Origin: Scortum barcoo
Lineage: Eukaryota > Chordata > Actinopteri > Centrarchiformes > Terapontidae
Assembly: GCA_023238725.1 (NCBI GenBank)
Contig: CM041554.1
Location: 19,082,050 to 19,146,049 of the forward strand
DNA: 64,000 nucleotides
Direction of reading: 5' to 3'
Shown here: piece after piece, positions 24,805 through 37,159 of the stretch
Layout of the letters: each line of letters opens with the position of its first letter
Numbering within the stretch: the stretch's first letter is position 1
Position numbers and translations under genes: made by a program
The notes under the pieces: generated by a model
The model's input: the letters and a program-made list of their open reading frames with translations, nothing else
Told to the model about the DNA's origin: nothing
The model's database searches: none

Positions 24805-24981
24805 AAGAGGAAAATGGACTGAGGGGAGATCGGCACAGCTAACTTTTATAAATGTGAAATCTACTCTACCTCACCGGTCTGCCTTACTTGTGGAGGTCAG
24901 GTGATGTCTGAGAGGAAGGACTGCAAACACTACTCAGGGCTGGCAAAAGCATCTGATTTCACCTCTTCTGGGTGCTCTTAA
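24805..24981 (+). pseudogene. Decayed BED zinc finger of hAT-type transposase
   Basis: In one plus frame the residues KRKMD lead, after an in-frame stop, to PVCLTCGGQV (24874-24903) and KHYSG, ending at a stop at 24981. This matches the start of hAT/ZBED-type transposases and their domesticated relatives, where KRK.D is followed by a BED finger reading roughly PVCL.CG..V...K..N..RHY..KH. The C-x2-C pair and the HY remain, but the last histidine and the arginine are lost and there are stops on both sides. No dimerisation or catalytic region follows. It is a molecular fossil, and the element ends are not visible. Confidence 0.5.
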
Positions 24982-27900
24982 AAAATTGTTTAACCTATAT
25001 TTCAATTTACAGTTCACATTCTCCAAAAAAGAAGTGAACATCAGTCAAAGATATGGCAGTTAAGGATAGTGCTTTGTGCAGTCACAGAGGAAATGCAGCA
25101 TTATCCATCATGAAGCATCACGTCTACATTGATGAAACTAGACATGATTATAGGGTTAGTCCATTAGGATGAAGCAATTATTATTAAAAAAAAGCACAAT
25201 AACCAATGCCGTCATGATTTGTTATTTGCTAGATTGATATAAAAGCAGGAAATAGCGCTTTTTTTGTTGTTGTTGTTTTGGTTGAAGAACCTCTGTATTC
25301 ATTTTGTCCCGCTCTACCTGTGAACCAACACCTACACAGCATTGCTTTGATTTATTATTTATTATTATTATTTTATTACACCCACTTTAACAGACTGTTT
25401 GTGTGTGCGCGCGTGGCGAGGTGGAAGGCAGCAGACAAACAAAAATTCTCACTTCTCTCGAGGCAAAGACCTGAACCAAACACGATGTTCAAATAGGTTT
25501 CTGCAATTTGAGTGTTCATTGATCTCTTAATAACTTCTGTCTTATCACGTGCTCATCAACAGACTGAGACATCATTTTTAGTCCAATTACCTCTCGAATT
25601 TTCACGTGCCTAGCACGTGCTTTGTTTCCTCTGCAGGTAGATAACCAGTTTTTTTTGTATGTCATCCATAAAAATTGAAACTTGTCCTCACCGTGGAGCC
25701 GCAGCAGCAAAAAGAAGTCCCATTATGTATTTTGCATAGGTTGCACTTGCTGGTTCCGCCGTCGCCCCGGCTGCTAATATGATTTGTAAGAAGAGCATAA
25801 GAAGTAACATCCCACTGCGGCTGACACATCTGAATACAGTCAAGCGATTAACAGAGAAATCATGCATGAGTGAGCTTGCTTACCAATCTGCTCTGTGTAT
25901 TAGCCAAAACATCCATATATTAAAGCTTGCTGAGCCTAATGAACATCCCGCTCTTATTGATGATCCCATTGTTGTGTGGAGGAATTTACATAATCGCTAC
26001 TTTACTGAGATTGAATTTGCCTCCATTAAAACATACCTCTCTTCCTCTTCACTTTAGCTCAGATGGTAATAACATTGTCTCATATATATGTGTTTGTGTT
26101 TTGAGAAGAGTTAAAAACCAACATTTTTTTCTTTAAATCATTTTTTTTTAAACAAATTGCGCACAGTGGAGCATAAAGTGTTTTTTTTCTTTCTTTCTTT
26201 TTTTCCGTTTCCTTCTGCTCCCCATGTTGCATCATCATTATATCTCACCATATTTTCTGCTGAGACAGGGACTTGCAGAGAGTGTTTTTATGTTCTGGGG
26301 AGTGGAGAAGGTGGAGGGGGATGAGGAGGAAGGAAGCAGAGAGATAATAGTTTGAAGGCTGTGTCAGTGGTAGGCAGTCTTCAGAAAACATCAGGGCAGC
26401 ATTTGGAGATAAAAACAGGTATACCACCCTATCATGTCCTCAGAGCAACTGTGCTTTGATATGTTCTAAAAAAATCCATTGATGTTCCTGACAGTGCCTC
26501 TGCCCCCCTCCACCACCTTGTTTTTTTTTTTTTTCTCCTCTCTTCCCCCGGTAATGACGGTATGTGATACTCCTTGAATGATGAATCATGGTCGGGTCAG
26601 GTCACAATCTGTGAATTTTATCAAATTAACTGAGTTTGTGTTGCACTGATTTAATTAGCAAGGAAAAATTCTTTAAAAGCTCAACAAATTACCAGTTAAA
26701 TTAAATATGATTTAAATGAGAGTAAGACCACTGTTCACGGAAAACATAAAAAATACAGCGAAGGAAGATACAGTTTGATTCCAGTAAAGAGAAAGCTGCT
26801 ATATTTTCTGAATTTGACTGTTTGATTGTTCCCTGTATTTAATGTTCTTTCCATATTTGGTTGTGCTAACTCTATGTCAGTCTAGAGAGACTTTGTTTTC
26901 TTAATTAATTCAGGCTTGTCTGTTTTCATTCTGTGTTTTCTTCAGTTTTTCTAACTGTGCTCTCAGGACCACCGTACCATACACCAGCCCTGAAGGAAAA
27001 AAAGTTCAAAACACGTTTCCAAATGCCAATATAATAATACAATAATGTTGTTCAATACTAATGATAACTACTGACCATTGCAGAAGGGAGAGTGTGAGCG
27101 ATGAGATTATATAAAATGTCTCTAACGCAGTTTTACTATCAGCAGCTCAAATGAGCGCCGACGGAGAACTGATAGAAAGCTTCTGTGAGGATGGTGCACG
27201 TGAAACAAAACAATGATATTTCACTGTGCAATAATCTGTCTGATGTTAGTGTCAGTGAACTCATTTCAGCTCTTCAAGTTTTCAGACAGGGTCATGCACC
27301 TAAGCACATCATTATAAAACCATACATGCACTGGCCACCCACTCACACACAGACACAGAGGATGCATTATGCACTCGCACACACAACACACACAAACACG
27401 TAATGGCAAAATTCCTAGCACAGCTGAATGCGGACCCATTTGCCAATTTTTGATTAATTCGTTTGTCCGTTTACTCAAACACATGAGGAATTCAATTAAT
27501 TTCATAAAGTGGAACAATACTGGGCCTAATCAAAATAAATGAATCCATAAAACCACATCATTGCTATTTATTACAAAAACACATTTCTTCAATTTGGTAT
27601 GATGCTTTCCAATATCCATGGGCTGACCTGTTATTCCCAGTTAATTAAAAAACATACCCAGTTATGCTCAACGTAGCCCTTCAACTGGCTCAGACGCATC
27701 ACAGCCAGAGCTGCTCCTACAGCAAGTTAAATGAGCATGACGCAGGTCTGGCCGCACTCATGCCTTACCTTAGGTGCCTTACAGTGGAAGTTTTCTGCTC
27801 ACTTACCTTTATAGATCTCTATCACACACATCTCAAAATGGGCTTTGCAGAGACATGAAGGGGAAAAGAAGAAAATACAAGCTCACAACCAAACAGTGAG

Positions 27901-28234
27901 AAAATGAAAAAGCATGTTGAAAGGACAGAATGAGTCTAAAATGTTTTATAACCAAGTCTGCCTTTAATTTTCTGAGCATACACCACAACAGCCTCAAGAC
28001 AAGTAGGAGGAAATCAGTGGTGAAATAAGTAAACTGCAAGCTGTTGCTGCTATAGATGCTATACAGACTGCAAATAAATAATATAATATGTTTTTACAGT
28101 ACTATAATTTGCATGGTATTATGGGTAATTTATGTGATGCCATGATGATGTCATATAATGTTGGAACTATAGTAACATACTGTAGGCCAATATTACTGAA
28201 ATCACACAGGCAGATTCATCAGTAAATACACCTT
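24982..28234. other. Non-coding sequence with homopolymer tracts
   Basis: No gene is supported. T-rich and pyrimidine runs lie at about 26140-26222 and 26520-26550, and an imperfect CA tract at about 27339-27402. The plus frame 25779-26057 is open for 92 codons without a domain. A minus-strand 36-bp segment with strong splice-like ends (27807-27842) is treated as a finding. Confidence 0.4.
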
Positions 28235-28527
28235 GCATTTTCTTTAAAAATATTATTCTGATCCTTTGTGTAAAAGTAGTTATCCCTCAATAAATATAAC
28301 TCCATTACATTACATGTAATGCAATCCTGCAATCAAAACATAGAAAAATCAAACAAATATTAATAGTACAGAGGTATTATCAGAAAAATGTCAATAAGGT
28401 GTCAAAATAAAAGTTTTCATGATTACTGATGCATTACTGTGGAAGTTGCAGTGTGATGGTGGAGCTCACTGTAGTAACTTTAATCTGTACCAATACATCA
28501 TGTTTTATTAGTAAAATTTTAATCTGC
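28235..28527 (+). repeat. Teleost interspersed repeat, left part
   Basis: The words TACATGTAATGCAATCC, GTATTATCAGAAAAATGT, GGTGGAGCTCA and TTTAATCTG appear in the same order as in an abundant percomorph repeat that I recall (AGTAAAAGTCCTGCATTC ... GTATTATCAGCAAAATG ... GTGGAGCT ... TAGTTTAATCTATAA ... TTAATCTGTAAAGTAAC). The match stops just after AATCTGCAAAGTGAAAG and resumes about 720 bp later. The repeat is non-coding and its class is not clear to me. Confidence 0.6.
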
Positions 28528-29245
28528 AAAGTGAAAGACAAAATGATTATGGGAAGGGTAAGGCAAGGGGGAAAATTACATCTTTTGCTTTACACTGAAG
28601 GAAAGTAGAGGAGGCTCTTTTATTTAGTCTCACTATATTTGATGCAAGCCTGCCATTGAGAAACATTTGGCATATTTATTCTAATAGTATAAGGGTATGT
28701 TTACACTTTCCCTGAAACCTGAAACTTTTATGCTTTACATTTTTTAGATATTAAAGTTATAATCGTAAAGATTTTCATTTCCATGTCTTTCACGTCACCT
28801 ATGGTGATAATTGGTAATTGCAGGTGTGTTTTTTGGACCTCACTTCACAAGTTTCATCTTGTGTCATCGATCTTTTGTTTGCTTGCTCGGCCATAGTAAC
28901 TGTTTACTCTCAGTGCTAGCAGGATTGGAGAAAATAGAGTGCTGTTTCAAACTCTGTTGCATTAACAGCCTTGTTAAAAGCCCAAACTGCGCACCACTTA
29001 TGATTTTTCCAGAAAAGACAGCGCCTATACTGGGTTATATTACAGCAAACTCAAGGGCTTTCATCATAAGAATATATGAGCTGTACCTACTCAATTCAGT
29101 TATTATATTATTTTGCGATATCTGGGGGTGGGTGTAGCAGTTGTTATCTAAGTCAAAGGGAGGCTCAAAAGAAAACATGACTTCAGAGGACTTTCCTTAA
29201 AACATAAACAACATGATTCAGTTTTCCCAATAACTTTAACTTTAA
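28528..29245. other. Sequence interrupting the teleost repeat
   Basis: This 0.7-kb block lies between two parts of one repeat, so it is either a later insertion or unique DNA brought in by rearrangement. The 108-codon plus frame inside (28811-29137) shows no domain. I could not find convincing terminal repeats or a target duplication at its edges. Confidence 0.4.
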
Positions 29246-29400
29246 CAATGACTTTAACAGCTGTTCAATAAATGTATTTAAGTAAAAAGTCCAATATTTC
29301 CATCTTAAATGTGTTGAAGTAGAATTGTGGCATAAATACAGATACTAATTGAGAAAAATACTGGTGTCTCTCCAACTTGTACTTGCACTTAGCTTAATGT
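29246..29400 (+). repeat. Teleost interspersed repeat, right part
   Basis: ACAGCTGTTCAATAAATGTA, AAGTAAAAAGTCCAATATTT and AAGTAGAATTGTGGCATAAA match, in order, the continuation of the repeat that begins at 28235 (GCTGTCAGATAAATGTAG ... GTAAAAAGTACAATATTTCC ... GTAGAAGTATAAAGTAGCA). It fades near the TACTTGCACTT word. Confidence 0.6.
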
Positions 29401-32400
29401 GAAAATATGGAAGAAAAATATGTAGATCATTCCAAAAAGTGACCCATTAGCCTTATTGTGTTTTTATCCTAATTGATAATGTATTATATGGTTATAGTAT
29501 ATTATTATTAATATTATAAAGTGTGTTACTTGGTGCTTGCTGTGTGAATCCAGACAGCTGCAGCTCCTGCAGCCCTGCTCCACAGTTACAGACAGAGATC
29601 GACTTGTTTTGCCTCCGCCTTTCCTGTGCTATAGACCCGCTGAGACTTGCTCGGCTGTGCCATAAGTAACCTATACAGCACGGCATGTCAACTCACAAGT
29701 GACTGCCACAAATATCAGACAATCCGGATGAGACACTTTATCACGTTTCATTGCTTTTCAAACGTATTCCAAGACAAGGACAATGTGATTTATTATTTAT
29801 ACTCCCAAAGCCACCTTATCCTTCTCTGCCAATGGACAGGCTAAAAATAAACAATTCATTTACGACTTATAAGCACAGATAATGGATGCTTTTAGCTTTA
29901 TGCAGTCTGACAGTGTCATCTTAGACAAAATGTGCCTTGAAATACAATGCATATATATTATTATTTAATAATAAACCAAACAAAATCTTCCACATTAACT
30001 CTGATTGAGAACTGTTGACCTATTCCACTTCCTGTGTGAGGGAAAATGCTTAATTTAGCATAAAACCTCAGTTTCCACTACAGTTTGATCCATAAATGCA
30101 AAATTAAAAGAGAGTTAAGTCGCATCATCTCTGGATCAGATGCAGCCTTGAACTGTGTGTGTTTTCTGAGCCTTAATTTAAAGCAATTACATTCTCAGAA
30201 GGCGATGGGACTCTGGGTTACTGGACAAGGTTACCTTGCCAGGCTGCTTATCATGGAGAAAGTGGCCTGCTAGGACAAAGCAATTCAGAATTTTATTATC
30301 ATTCAAATTAGAACATATAGAGGGGCTTCTATCCGATTGGTGAAATAATGGGAGTCATTTATCTAGGTCTCACCGACCTTTCATTTCCCATTCATGTCTT
30401 ATTAGTGGAGCATACATCATCATCCTGCCATAATTAAAAAGAGAAAATCAAATTGATTGTGGGAGGAAAAAAGGTGCATGCAGGTAAAGACTGAATAGAG
30501 CTGTGTCTTCTTTGTAGCCTTGTTTCTGTAGTGGGCTTCAGCTGGCCTTTTCTGTGTCGATTTTCTTTTGTCATTTGGCTTCTTGGTCACACAGAAGCCC
30601 AGGAGGGATGCTAACCAGATGTCATAGGTGTTTATCAGCTGTGGGTTAGCCACTTCCATAATCAGAACAAAAGCATATTAGAGGTCTAGTGGTTAATGCA
30701 CCATGAGACTGAAGGAAAGGTTTCTCACGCATATAAGTCCTCATAATGGATTTATGAAAAACAAAATGAAAGTAGCATGAGCTGATGACTGAGATAAGAC
30801 AGGATTTATAATGTAAATGTGACTGGGTATTTTTTTTCCAGTTGGAGTTGATGTTTTTTTTAAGGACACGCTGTGCTGTAAGAAAAAAACTCTGTTACTA
30901 TATAACATCATAGACAGTATTTTGCATTGAAAATGATGGTACGGTGTGATGGAGCCTGGCATGTCAAAGAGAAAGTTTCAAGAGGAGATGAAGAGACATG
31001 AGACACCAGTGTGATTACTCATCAAAACCTAAACGAATTCACTGTGGAGGGATGTTGTTAGCGCTGCAATCGTGTTTACAGACGTCGGCTACGCACTCAA
31101 AATCAACAAAGCCAGATAGGAACTGAAAGGAAAGTAGTTAACTACTCATCACACTGCAGTTCAATGAGCATAACTCAATAGTGTGTCTGCTCTCTTCTCG
31201 ATTTGAAGCTTGCAATTCACCAGGGGTCCACATTGGAGAAGATAAATGGGGTGAGAGTTACCCTCAAAGTGGCCCTAATGAGGAATCTGTGGGAGATGCT
31301 CATATTTTATCTGCAAAATAGAACAAAACAATTCTCCCCAAAGCCCTCTTAAATGCTAATTGAATAGTAATGCAATGCCTCAGGCATCTTGTTGTCAGCT
31401 CATTTGGGCAGTGATTTGTCTCAATCCGTCATAGGATTCTCACTTTTGGCACGCTCTCAATGAACTGCTCAATGTGCCATTGAAATTCAATTTCATAAAT
31501 CCCTACGCTGTACAACAGCCTCTTTGCCAGGCCTGCTTTACACTTTATATCAGCCCAATTCCTCTTTTATCAGGAGAGTTGTTATTTGAAAACACAAACT
31601 TTGGGAAGCATTTTTTTCTGCTCTGTTTGAGATGTTTCTCTGCTTTAGAGGTACCAACCTGGACAAATGTCCAGCAGCTGTGTAATTCAAGTAACCTCAC
31701 AGTTTAAACATATTTAACAGCCATTCTTTGTCATGTGAAAATGGATTCCCTGAGAAACATAACAAAGTCTTATCTCACTGGCGCACTAATAAAAATGATG
31801 GATAACATGGGAGCCTGAGATGATTGGAGACAATTGGATTTCACCCACATTATGTAATTCAAACGCTGCTTGGAGAACAAGCAGGAGTCTCAGGTTCCTC
31901 CTTGACTTCTGTTCACCCAGCAGGGTTATGAGGAGGCCACAAAACCCAAACCAAAGCCGCGTCAACTTCAAAGCTATATTCTGTAAGACATGCTGGCTGT
32001 ACTTGTATGAAGAGAAATGCTACAACTACCATTAAACATAAAAAAATAATAGTAAAATATAGAAATATAAAATAAAATTTCAAGTCTATGTTAAGGTGGT
32101 AACGTCAGGTGATGAACACACAAACAGTTCCAGATCCAATCTGCAGTTTCTCTCAACTCTACAGAGCTTTTAAGCATTTTTTTTTTTATTTTAGTTTTAT
32201 GGCCTACAGCTTTATTTTTTTATTCGCCCTCATCAACAGCATTTCTGATAAAACCAACAGCAATTCACACGGTTAGCCAGTGAGCGTAGTGGAGCAGATG
32301 TGTCCTTCCAGAGTTGGTAGGGTCCAAAAATAGAGCTAAAAGAGTGAATGTTGGACTCAGGCTCATCAGGTGAGCAGATGCATGACTGCTGTGAAAATAG

Positions 32401-34369
32401 ACAATTCTTTGCAAACATGTTCACCATGTCAGTGCAGTCATATATCAGTGTTGTGCTTTTAGCTTCTTTCACCCCAAGTGGCCCAAAAAATATTATTTCT
32501 ATATTAAATCACTGAAGTAAGTATCACAGTGACTAGTGGTGTGTATCAAGGTGGGTGTGAAGGTGTGTTAACGTGTGAGGAGATGATGGCAAGTCACAAA
32601 CAGGACATAATGAGACTCTTAACAACCACACTCTTCAGACCACTGAACTATTTGGCTTGGATTCAAAGCAGGAAGTGCCAGATCTGAAAACGCTGTTCAA
32701 CTGCTGCTGCACTTATTGCTTTTTGTTTCTATGAGTAATAAGTCTAACACCAACTTTAATAGACAGACAGATCCAATTAGATAGGATATTTAGTGATCAA
32801 TAAATGCCTTGTTTGCCTAGGATAATTAATATTATGTTCAATTTTGACACATGCAGCGAGCGTGTTGTTATCTAACAGCATCTTTGGAATATCTTTTACT
32901 TAGTGATAAAATATGTACCGTCTCTGTTGAGCACAGCATGTCAGCCTTCATTTGCAAGCGTACCCGCCACCCCCCCGTCCCTTTTAAATTCATTTGCCAC
33001 CTCTGAAGTTCAGCTTCAGTCCAGCAGTCCCTCTCAGTGTGGGGTGACAGAGCAGGTTAATTGCTGAATTTTGATTGTCATGCTGTAACAGATGAACGTG
33101 GAGGAGAAAGTATGGCGCTAACAGATAGATAACAGATTGCTATCTCTCGCTTGCAGTAGTCTGGTGTGGCGTAATGGTGTCGGAGTGAAGAAATTTTAAT
33201 CACAGAAGTATGTAATGACATAAATCTACATATCATGGATGAGTAAAAATAATAGATGAACTCCTTGCAGCCAAACAAATACTGTGCATGTACTGTATAT
33301 GTCAATGAACTGCAGCATCCTCATCTCATGATGTTAAATTTAAACCGGCTCCCATACCCCTGAGCTACTGGGATTTAAAGCGCCCACACTTAAGTGTGAC
33401 TCAGAGATTTAAAAAAACATGATCTTACGGTATGTTGCAATACATCAAAGAGTTTGACTTTCAGGACTTTTGAGGTCCAACAAATGGTGAAGGCGTGCCT
33501 GTGTGATATAGCTATCTAACACTTAACTTCATCTTTTTCTCCTTCTAAAGGAACTTGAACTATTTCTGCAACAGCTTAAAGAGTAGTTTCTTTCACTTTC
33601 AGGCTCAACCTTGGTTTCTCACTATAGTTCTGGCCGTCACGACTGCTGATTGTGTTCGAGCCTGTAGTTTCTAAGGACTGCTGCTGTGTAAACCGCATCG
33701 AAAAAGACCAGGAAGCCATCCAACTTTTAAATATAAAATGCTAATTTTTTTAATCTTTTCATTTTTTTAGTCAAAGCATTCCCAAAGAATCCCTTTAACA
33801 CAGTTGGCACCATATGGTGATAGGCTAATGCACATCACTTAAGATAATAGTATTTGTTTTCAATTCAAATCAGATTAATTGACCTTGTAAGATGGATCTT
33901 CCTTGCAGGGTACCTGTCAGTCTCTGCATGACACAACCATCTTGTGGGTTCGTCTGGATTTGTTGCTGGTTGACAACACTAAGGAAAGGAATATTATACC
34001 ACATCATCGCAGGATTAGACATTATTTTTCGTTGTTGCCGATGCCTAAGCCCTGTCTAAGCCCTCGTTATGTTTAATGGTGTGAGTTATTGCCTGCCCTG
34101 AGCATTGTAACTCACGGGACGCAGAGCATAGAACATTTATAGACAGTCGCTTCAGTCGCTATAGAGGCAGCGGCCTGCTTCTGCAGTAAGCAGGGGATAA
34201 AAGAACAGCAATATGCCTCATTGTGGTGCAGTTCTGTGATACCTGAATTTTAAAATTCTCACCTCAGGAGACGACAATTCAAATAATTAATGTCCTTTAC
34301 CGCATTGTTTTTGCATACAGTCTTAGCGTTTTAAGCATGCCGTGTTTATAGAGAGAAGTCTAGAAGGAT
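29401..34369. other. Unique non-coding sequence
   Basis: No gene is supported. AT-rich, with T-runs near 32176-32222. The repeat-free stretches 30270-30460 and 31190-31520 (the latter with TAAATGCTAATTGAATAGTAA near 31349) look like possible conserved non-coding elements. A C-rich G-quadruplex-capable motif on the minus strand lies at 32963-32981. Confidence 0.4.
32963..32981 (-). other. Compact G-quadruplex motif on minus strand
   Basis: The plus strand shows CCC-GCCA-CCC-C-CCC-GT-CCC, i.e. four G-triplets with loops of 2, 1 and 4 on the minus strand. Short loops make this a stable type. It lies alone in AT-rich DNA. Confidence 0.7.
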
Positions 34370-34560
34370 CCACTGAAGTGAAGTGGACGGGTCGGATTAG
34401 GGGTCAACCCATTATCCCTACTAATGTGCTGTGAGATTGGTAGCTAATTGATATTGCATGCTAATTGATATTAGCAGTGGGCACATTACCAGCCTTAGGC
34501 TTTACATACTGTCCACACAGATACAATTAAGAGAATCTGCGGGGTAAGACTCATTTAGTT
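34370..34560. promoter_or_regulatory. Candidate enhancer with tandem homeodomain words
   Basis: The 13-bp word GCTAATTGATATT occurs twice, at 34443-34455 and 34460-34472, 17 bp apart. Nearby are an OTX-like GGATTA (34395), AGGGGTCA (nuclear-receptor half-site type), and TACTAATGTG. The block is unique and non-coding. Tandem TAAT-cores at under two helical turns are consistent with a homeodomain-bound enhancer, but function and conservation are untested. Confidence 0.3.
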
Positions 34561-37075
34561 CAATCTTCCTCTCTCTCCACGGTCGTGTCTTGGTGATTTA
34601 TATTTGATATTCTGAGTCTCCGGCTCAGGACATTTAACTACAAAATCTTTACCTGCAGAGAGGGGAGGGGATGCTGTTAGCCTGGTAACAGCGAGGATCC
34701 TAGCAGGGGAAAGAGCAACAACACAACCAGCAGGGCAGAGACAAGAGGAAAAGCACTTTGAGGGAAAGAGGACCGTGGGCATCATGATCATAATTCCAAA
34801 TTATGATGACATGAAGGGTAGAGACGGGCACCCATGTCAGGTTTTTACAACAGTTTTATACCGGCAGCTGAAGACCTCACTGCAATTGAAAGAAAGGAGG
34901 ATATTACTGTTTGTACCAATGACAGTACATATTCACGCATAGAACATTGTTTTACTATTTACGTTTGTACTGCCTCACCTTTGACCTATCAGGCACCCAT
35001 GATGCACTTTAAATAGCACAAATATGTGTTAAAGGTGCTACAAATAGTGTCTGACTGATCATATGTAGTTCTTTTTCACAGTAGGAAAAGCACAGGTGTA
35101 AATAATATGATCAAATTCAAGATGACTGAATTCCATTTAGCTGCTTCACTTTCAGGGTGCTGGTAATTTGCATGATGGCATGACTTACTGAGACACTTGA
35201 ATAGAACAGTTAGTTTCTGACATTATAGGATGGAAAACACTGCTGGTTGACACAACTAACATCAGTCAAGTGATACATTTAAGTGTTGGCTAAATTATTA
35301 TCATCCCTCAGACATGTCATTTTATCAAACAACTTTATTACTGCAGGCAAAAATACTCTCCTAAAGTGTGTAGGACATCAGGTCCTTTTTAAAGAATAAT
35401 AATTTAAGAATGTACAGAATCAGAGAAAAATTTGTATGACACACATCCTGTCTGTTAGTCAGGCTATTACTGTGTCCATGGGTGTGCAAGTGGAGACAAT
35501 AAAGCGGATGTGATTCATTCTTAATCAGTGACTCACTTCTTACTCCTTCTTTTGTCATTTTCACCTTGCTGGTTATCAGCGTCAGAACGCCTGTGAGTTT
35601 AACTTGTAAGTTGAAAGGACATCTTAATTATGCTCACTGGTGAACTTCCCAGCATGCAGTGCTTTTGAATGAACTCCTCAGGATCTTTTCCTTCTTATCA
35701 TTTTGGCAAAGTCGCAGGATGGAGACTTGTTCTGTATGTTTGCAAAGTAAATCATAGATCTATTTCTGTTACAAATCGAAATTATAGTGACTATGAGGAC
35801 AATAAGTGTACAACTCTTTTCCTTTCTTGCATTGTCAGTGGACACAAAAACTTTATTACCTTCCCTTAACTGCAAACTTTTGTGCTTGCCATTGTAAGAG
35901 GTGTCCTTGGATCCTTTTCAGTGCAAATGTTTAATTTTTGCTATGTGTGTCAGAGGGTAAAAACGGTAACCTGTGACCTTGTTTACAAAGTTAGTTTCAA
36001 GCATTTTCTCTGTTAGATTCTTTGTGTTGCTAAATGGTTTGTTAGCTGTATCAGAAGGAACAGTGGAGTGGGTTTTTTTGTGTGTCTAGAGTGAATGAGT
36101 TTGAATTCGGAAGAAACCCTGCAGTGGTTTCCGCCTCAGTTTGGCTCATTTGGGCGCATAAGAACAATCAGAAAGCAATTGTACTCAGTTGTAGAGCGAA
36201 ACAATTGAACCTAGCTGGGAGTAAATTTGTTGTGGGCATTGTTCACATTCATATTCAAGCGATTTCACCAAAGTGGTACCACTTATATAATGCTTGTTTT
36301 TTTGGACAATGGCCAAGTGTTTTCCAAATATGAATATGCAAAAAAAAACCTTTTGTGCATGTGGCTGCTTGATAAAAAGAAGGAAATCTCCATGTGTTTA
36401 CAGTCTCTAAAGTTTTCGCTAAAGTTTTGGCCAATCCTGAACACTACACCTACACCATTGTCACTGTAAAGTTTGTAGGCACAAGGACTCCAGTGGAAAC
36501 CTGGATTCGTTGAGGAAATACGAGCCTAAAAACAATCCCAACTATCAAAAGCAGTCATTTGGAGATACCTCACTAATCCATTTCATTCACATTTTAAATT
36601 CTTCTTCTTCTTCTTTTTTCCATTAGCGCCACAATCATGTCAGAATTTCTAGTTGTCCTGTAAATTGCTTTTTGCCAAACATCTGCAAAACTAATGACAT
36701 TCCCATCAGCTTCATCTTTGTGCTTGCACTAACTGGCAGAAAAAAGGCAAATGTTAGTACATTAACACATGAAGATGGTCAACATGGTCAACATGGTCCT
36801 GCTCCAGTGTACCTGCTTAACATCGGGATGTTAATATTTGTCACTGTGAGGATGTCACCATTGAGACATAAGCATTTATCTCAAAGCATCGCCATGCACG
36901 GCTGGCTCTTAAGCCTGTTAATTGAGTTCTTTACACTGCCAGGACTTACATTTTAGTGGAAAATCACTGAATCTTTTAATTGGTCTTCAGCCTTAAGATG
37001 TGTCAAATGCAAAAAGTAGGAGTCTAAAAATACTGGAGTCAGCCCGAAAAATGCTCATCATGTGTTGAATTAAGT
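34561..37075. other. Unique non-coding sequence
   Basis: No gene or transposon is recognised. A short TTC repeat lies at about 36598-36615. Open frames up to 94 codons on the plus strand (36672-36956) show no domain and begin in AT-rich DNA. Confidence 0.4.
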
Positions 37076-37100
37076 CAGACAGACAGACAGACAGACAGAC

Positions 37101-37159
<59 letters not shown>
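37076..37159. repeat. (CAGA)7(TAGA)14 compound microsatellite
   Basis: Seven perfect CAGA units run directly into fourteen perfect TAGA units, 84 bp without interruption. This is a GACA/GATA (Bkm-like) array. The one-base switch suggests the two blocks share an origin by mutation and expansion. Such perfect tetranucleotides are highly length-variable. Confidence 0.95.
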
